DNA of 64,000 nucleotides from Nanosyncoccus sp963544575 (lineage in GTDB: Bacteria > Patescibacteriota > Saccharimonadia > Saccharimonadales > Saccharimonadaceae): contig CAUUFZ010000002.1 in assembly GCA_963544575.1 (NCBI GenBank), forward strand, positions 1 to 64,000, written 5' to 3'. How positions within the stretch are numbered: the first letter of the stretch is position 1; each line of letters opens with the position of its first letter. This document shows positions 62,568-64,000 of this stretch, one piece after another. A program made the position numbers and the translations under genes. The notes below the pieces were generated by a model. The model made no database searches. It saw only the letters and a list, made by a program, of their open reading frames with translations, and was not told the DNA's origin.

Positions 62568-64000
62568 TTAATGGTTATTAGTGAGGAAGCCCCAGATTTT
62601 TTGGAAGAATGGCTTTTCGTTGGCTGGTAATTCAGAAGAGGCGTTGTTCCCTGGTAAAGCGGTGGTGGAATCAGTGTTGGTCGGAGTAGAAACGGCTTTT
62701 TCTTCGTAGGTAGGACTAACCTGTTCGGCGGTCACTAATAGGCGGTAACGGTCGGAGCCGAGTGGCGTACAGGTAATGAGGGTGAGGATTGGCTTACTAG
62801 TTGGGTAAACTAATGCGGCTACATCAGTTGGTTCGACGGTTTGCTTTTTAGTAACTTTATAGGTATAGCGAACGGAATTGTAATTGACGTAGATGAGGTC
62901 ATTATCCTGCAGACGTTCGAGACCGGAGAAGATGAATTTATATTGGTTATTACTATAAATATCACCTGCAGAATGGCCAGAAATCACGAGGTTTCCGACT
63001 TGGCCTGGAAGCGCATCAGCGCCTGGGATTTTAAACTGGGCAACACCATGATTCATTGCGTTATCAATAGTGGCAGTGTCATTGGCAATGTTAAAGTGCG
63101 CTGGAACGTCGATATTGAGTTTCGGAATAATGAGTTTTGGCTCGGCGGTCGGAGCAGCAGTGATGGTCGGATCAATGGCGGTGATTTCAGTATCATTGGA
63201 ATTTCCGGGAGCGATATAGGCCATAATCGGAGCAAAGATCAGGCGGTTGTACTGCAAGAACAGGATGAAAAGGACGGTGAAAACTCCGGCGAAAATCGGG
63301 ATGAATTTACGGTGTTTTTTAGAGAGCTGGAAGCTGCTGCTGGCTTTTTTCTGAATGCGCTCTTTCAGGGTAGCTTCGATAGTTTTAACATGAATTGATT
63401 CGAGTGAAGGGGGAGTTTCGGTCGCTTCGGTTTGCGTATTTTCGGAAATTTTTTCGGTAGTTTCGGGATTTTTAGGGTTGGGGTTTTTGAGATTTTCGAT
63501 TAGGCGCTTTTGACTATCGAGAGCTAATTGGCCGATTTGATTGCGTTTTTCGTACTGATTATTTAGTTCAGTTTTTTCGGTTTCCACGTAGGACTTGGCG
63601 GCTTTGGCGTAATATTCGCTGTAATATTTTTGATAATAATTTTGCCAGGCACTGTGGTAGTTTTGCCAATCCATTTTTTGGTTCATATTGATTGGGGCTT
63701 GTTTGAGTGAGCCAATTTCACCGCCAGTAGGTTGAGTTTGGTAATTATATTGTGAATTATTTTGGGTGTTTGGCTGGGTGGCGTAGGACTGATTTATGGT
63801 GTAATTCCCTGCGATGTTATTTGAACTTGCGGGAGTTTGGCCATTGAAAGTCTGATTAACTGAGCTTTGATTTTGATATGGATTGTAGCGATTCGTGCCA
63901 GTTTGAATTTGATAAGTGTGGCGGAAAGGATTACCTGTAGTAGAAGATTTTTGGGTGGCAAAATTTTGATAAACTGGGCGATCGGTGAGGGACGGCTGAT
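62568..64000 (-). CDS. Sortase with long Gln/Asn/Tyr-rich cytoplasmic tail (5' end outside window)
   Basis: Transpeptidase joining LPxTG-type proteins to the wall. The catalytic domain has LVISGHSAGD (His), TLITCTPLG (Cys) and RYRLLVTAE (Arg). A membrane span is at about FIPIFAGVFTVLFILFLQYN. Upstream of it is a Lys/Glu-rich and Tyr/Gln-rich region. The frame stays open without a stop from the internal Met at 63686 to the window edge, reading NQSYATQPNTQNNSQYNYQT and similar, so the true start lies beyond 64000. After the catalytic domain is a short Thr/Ser tail. The sorting partner could be the LPHTG protein at 18.3 kb. Class not assigned (D/E-like by the TLxTC context). Confidence 0.88.
   Translation of the reverse strand, partial: QPSLTDRPVYQNFATQKSSTTGNPFRHTYQIQTGTNRYNPYQNQSSVNQTFNGQTPASSNNIAGNYTINQSYATQPNTQNNSQYNYQTQPTGGEIGSLKQAPINMNQKMDWQNYHSAWQNYYQKYYSEYYAKAAKSYVETEKTELNNQYEKRNQIGQLALDSQKRLIENLKNPNPKNPETTEKISENTQTEATETPPSLESIHVKTIEATLKERIQKKASSSFQLSKKHRKFIPIFAGVFTVLFILFLQYNRLIFAPIMAYIAPGNSNDTEITAIDPTITAAPTAEPKLIIPKLNIDVPAHFNIANDTATIDNAMNHGVAQFKIPGADALPGQVGNLVISGHSAGDIYSNNQYKFIFSGLERLQDNDLIYVNYNSVRYTYKVTKKQTVEPTDVAALVYPTSKPILTLITCTPLGSDRYRLLVTAEQVSPTYEEKAVSTPTNTDSTTALPGNNASSELPANEKPFFQKIWGFLTNNH

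Noticed and set aside
1..64000. Alternative genetic code (UGA as glycine)
   Set aside because: Known full-length genes such as mraY end at TGA or continue without internal TGA, so the standard bacterial code fits.
1..64000. CRISPR arrays, insertion sequences, prophage
   Set aside because: No spaced direct-repeat array, transposase, integrase or phage structural gene was recognised; the tandem repeats found have no spacers.

Overview
The window looks like a chromosome segment of a Candidatus Saccharibacteria (TM7) relative, or another close Patescibacteria/CPR lineage. The evidence is indirect. Informational and cell-wall genes are compact and often minimal in length. Essential machinery sits beside many surface proteins: BspA-type leucine-rich repeats, an LPxTG-type protein and a sortase. 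There is a TraG/VirD4-like ATPase and there are almost no biosynthetic genes. UGA behaves as a stop codon throughout, which argues against the Gracilibacteria/Absconditabacteria code. I see no rRNA, CRISPR array, prophage or insertion sequence, and only one tRNA.

Layout. 1-4.9 kb: priA, a winged-helix regulator, recJ and rpsU. 4.9-6.9 kb: two tandem adenylate-kinase-like genes and map. 7.0-14.0 kb: ftsA, ftsZ, a zinc-ribbon-less nrdR, a thioredoxin-like gene, an HD hydrolase and ileS. 14.1-19.7 kb: an AT-rich accessory island with two tiny ORFs, repeated TGTTCAA boxes, a two-gene operon ending in a 961-residue membrane-spanning protein, and an LPHTG-anchored protein. 19.8-23.5 kb: rplU, parA, parB and rel. 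23.5-34.2 kb: a dispersed dcw set (class B PBP, mraY, ftsW, murG, ftsQ-like, rsmH, ftsL-like) ending in infB, with two strongly folded non-coding stretches around rsmH. 34.4-38.3 kb: two BspA-like proteins. 39.4-46.4 kb (minus strand): a TraG-like ATPase, a sigma-region-4/HARE-HTH protein and topA. 46.6-57.8 kb: a small surface protein, a roughly 310-nt RNA on the minus strand, dprA, a MarR-like gene, pth, phoH, a glycosyltransferase, der, a third BspA-like gene, a NUDIX gene and tRNA-Glu. 57.9-64 kb: gltX, two membrane proteins, and a sortase whose N-terminus runs off the window.

How the genes fit together. Division and wall synthesis dominate the centre (FtsA/FtsZ, lipid I/II synthesis by MraY/MurG, polymerisation by FtsW/PBP). 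The surface set is probably what meets a host or neighbour cell: three BspA paralogues, a stand-alone copy of their N-terminal module, the sortase with one visible LPHTG substrate, and the TraG-like ATPase. DprA and the TraG-like ATPase fit DNA uptake or transfer.

Most notable observations. (1) A nine-G tract just after the start codon of the first BspA-like gene puts it out of frame; a tenth G would restore a full signal peptide, which is the architecture of a phase-variable surface protein. (2) About 19 genes have a TATAAT-like box only 6-9 nt from the start codon, implying widespread leaderless transcription. (3) There are three strongly structured candidate RNAs (30.2-30.5, 31.7-31.8 and 47.4-47.7 kb). 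The last has a near-consensus promoter with a 17-bp spacer and an intrinsic terminator. (4) The NrdR has lost all four zinc-ribbon cysteines. (5) Tandem repeats are built from gene 3' ends.
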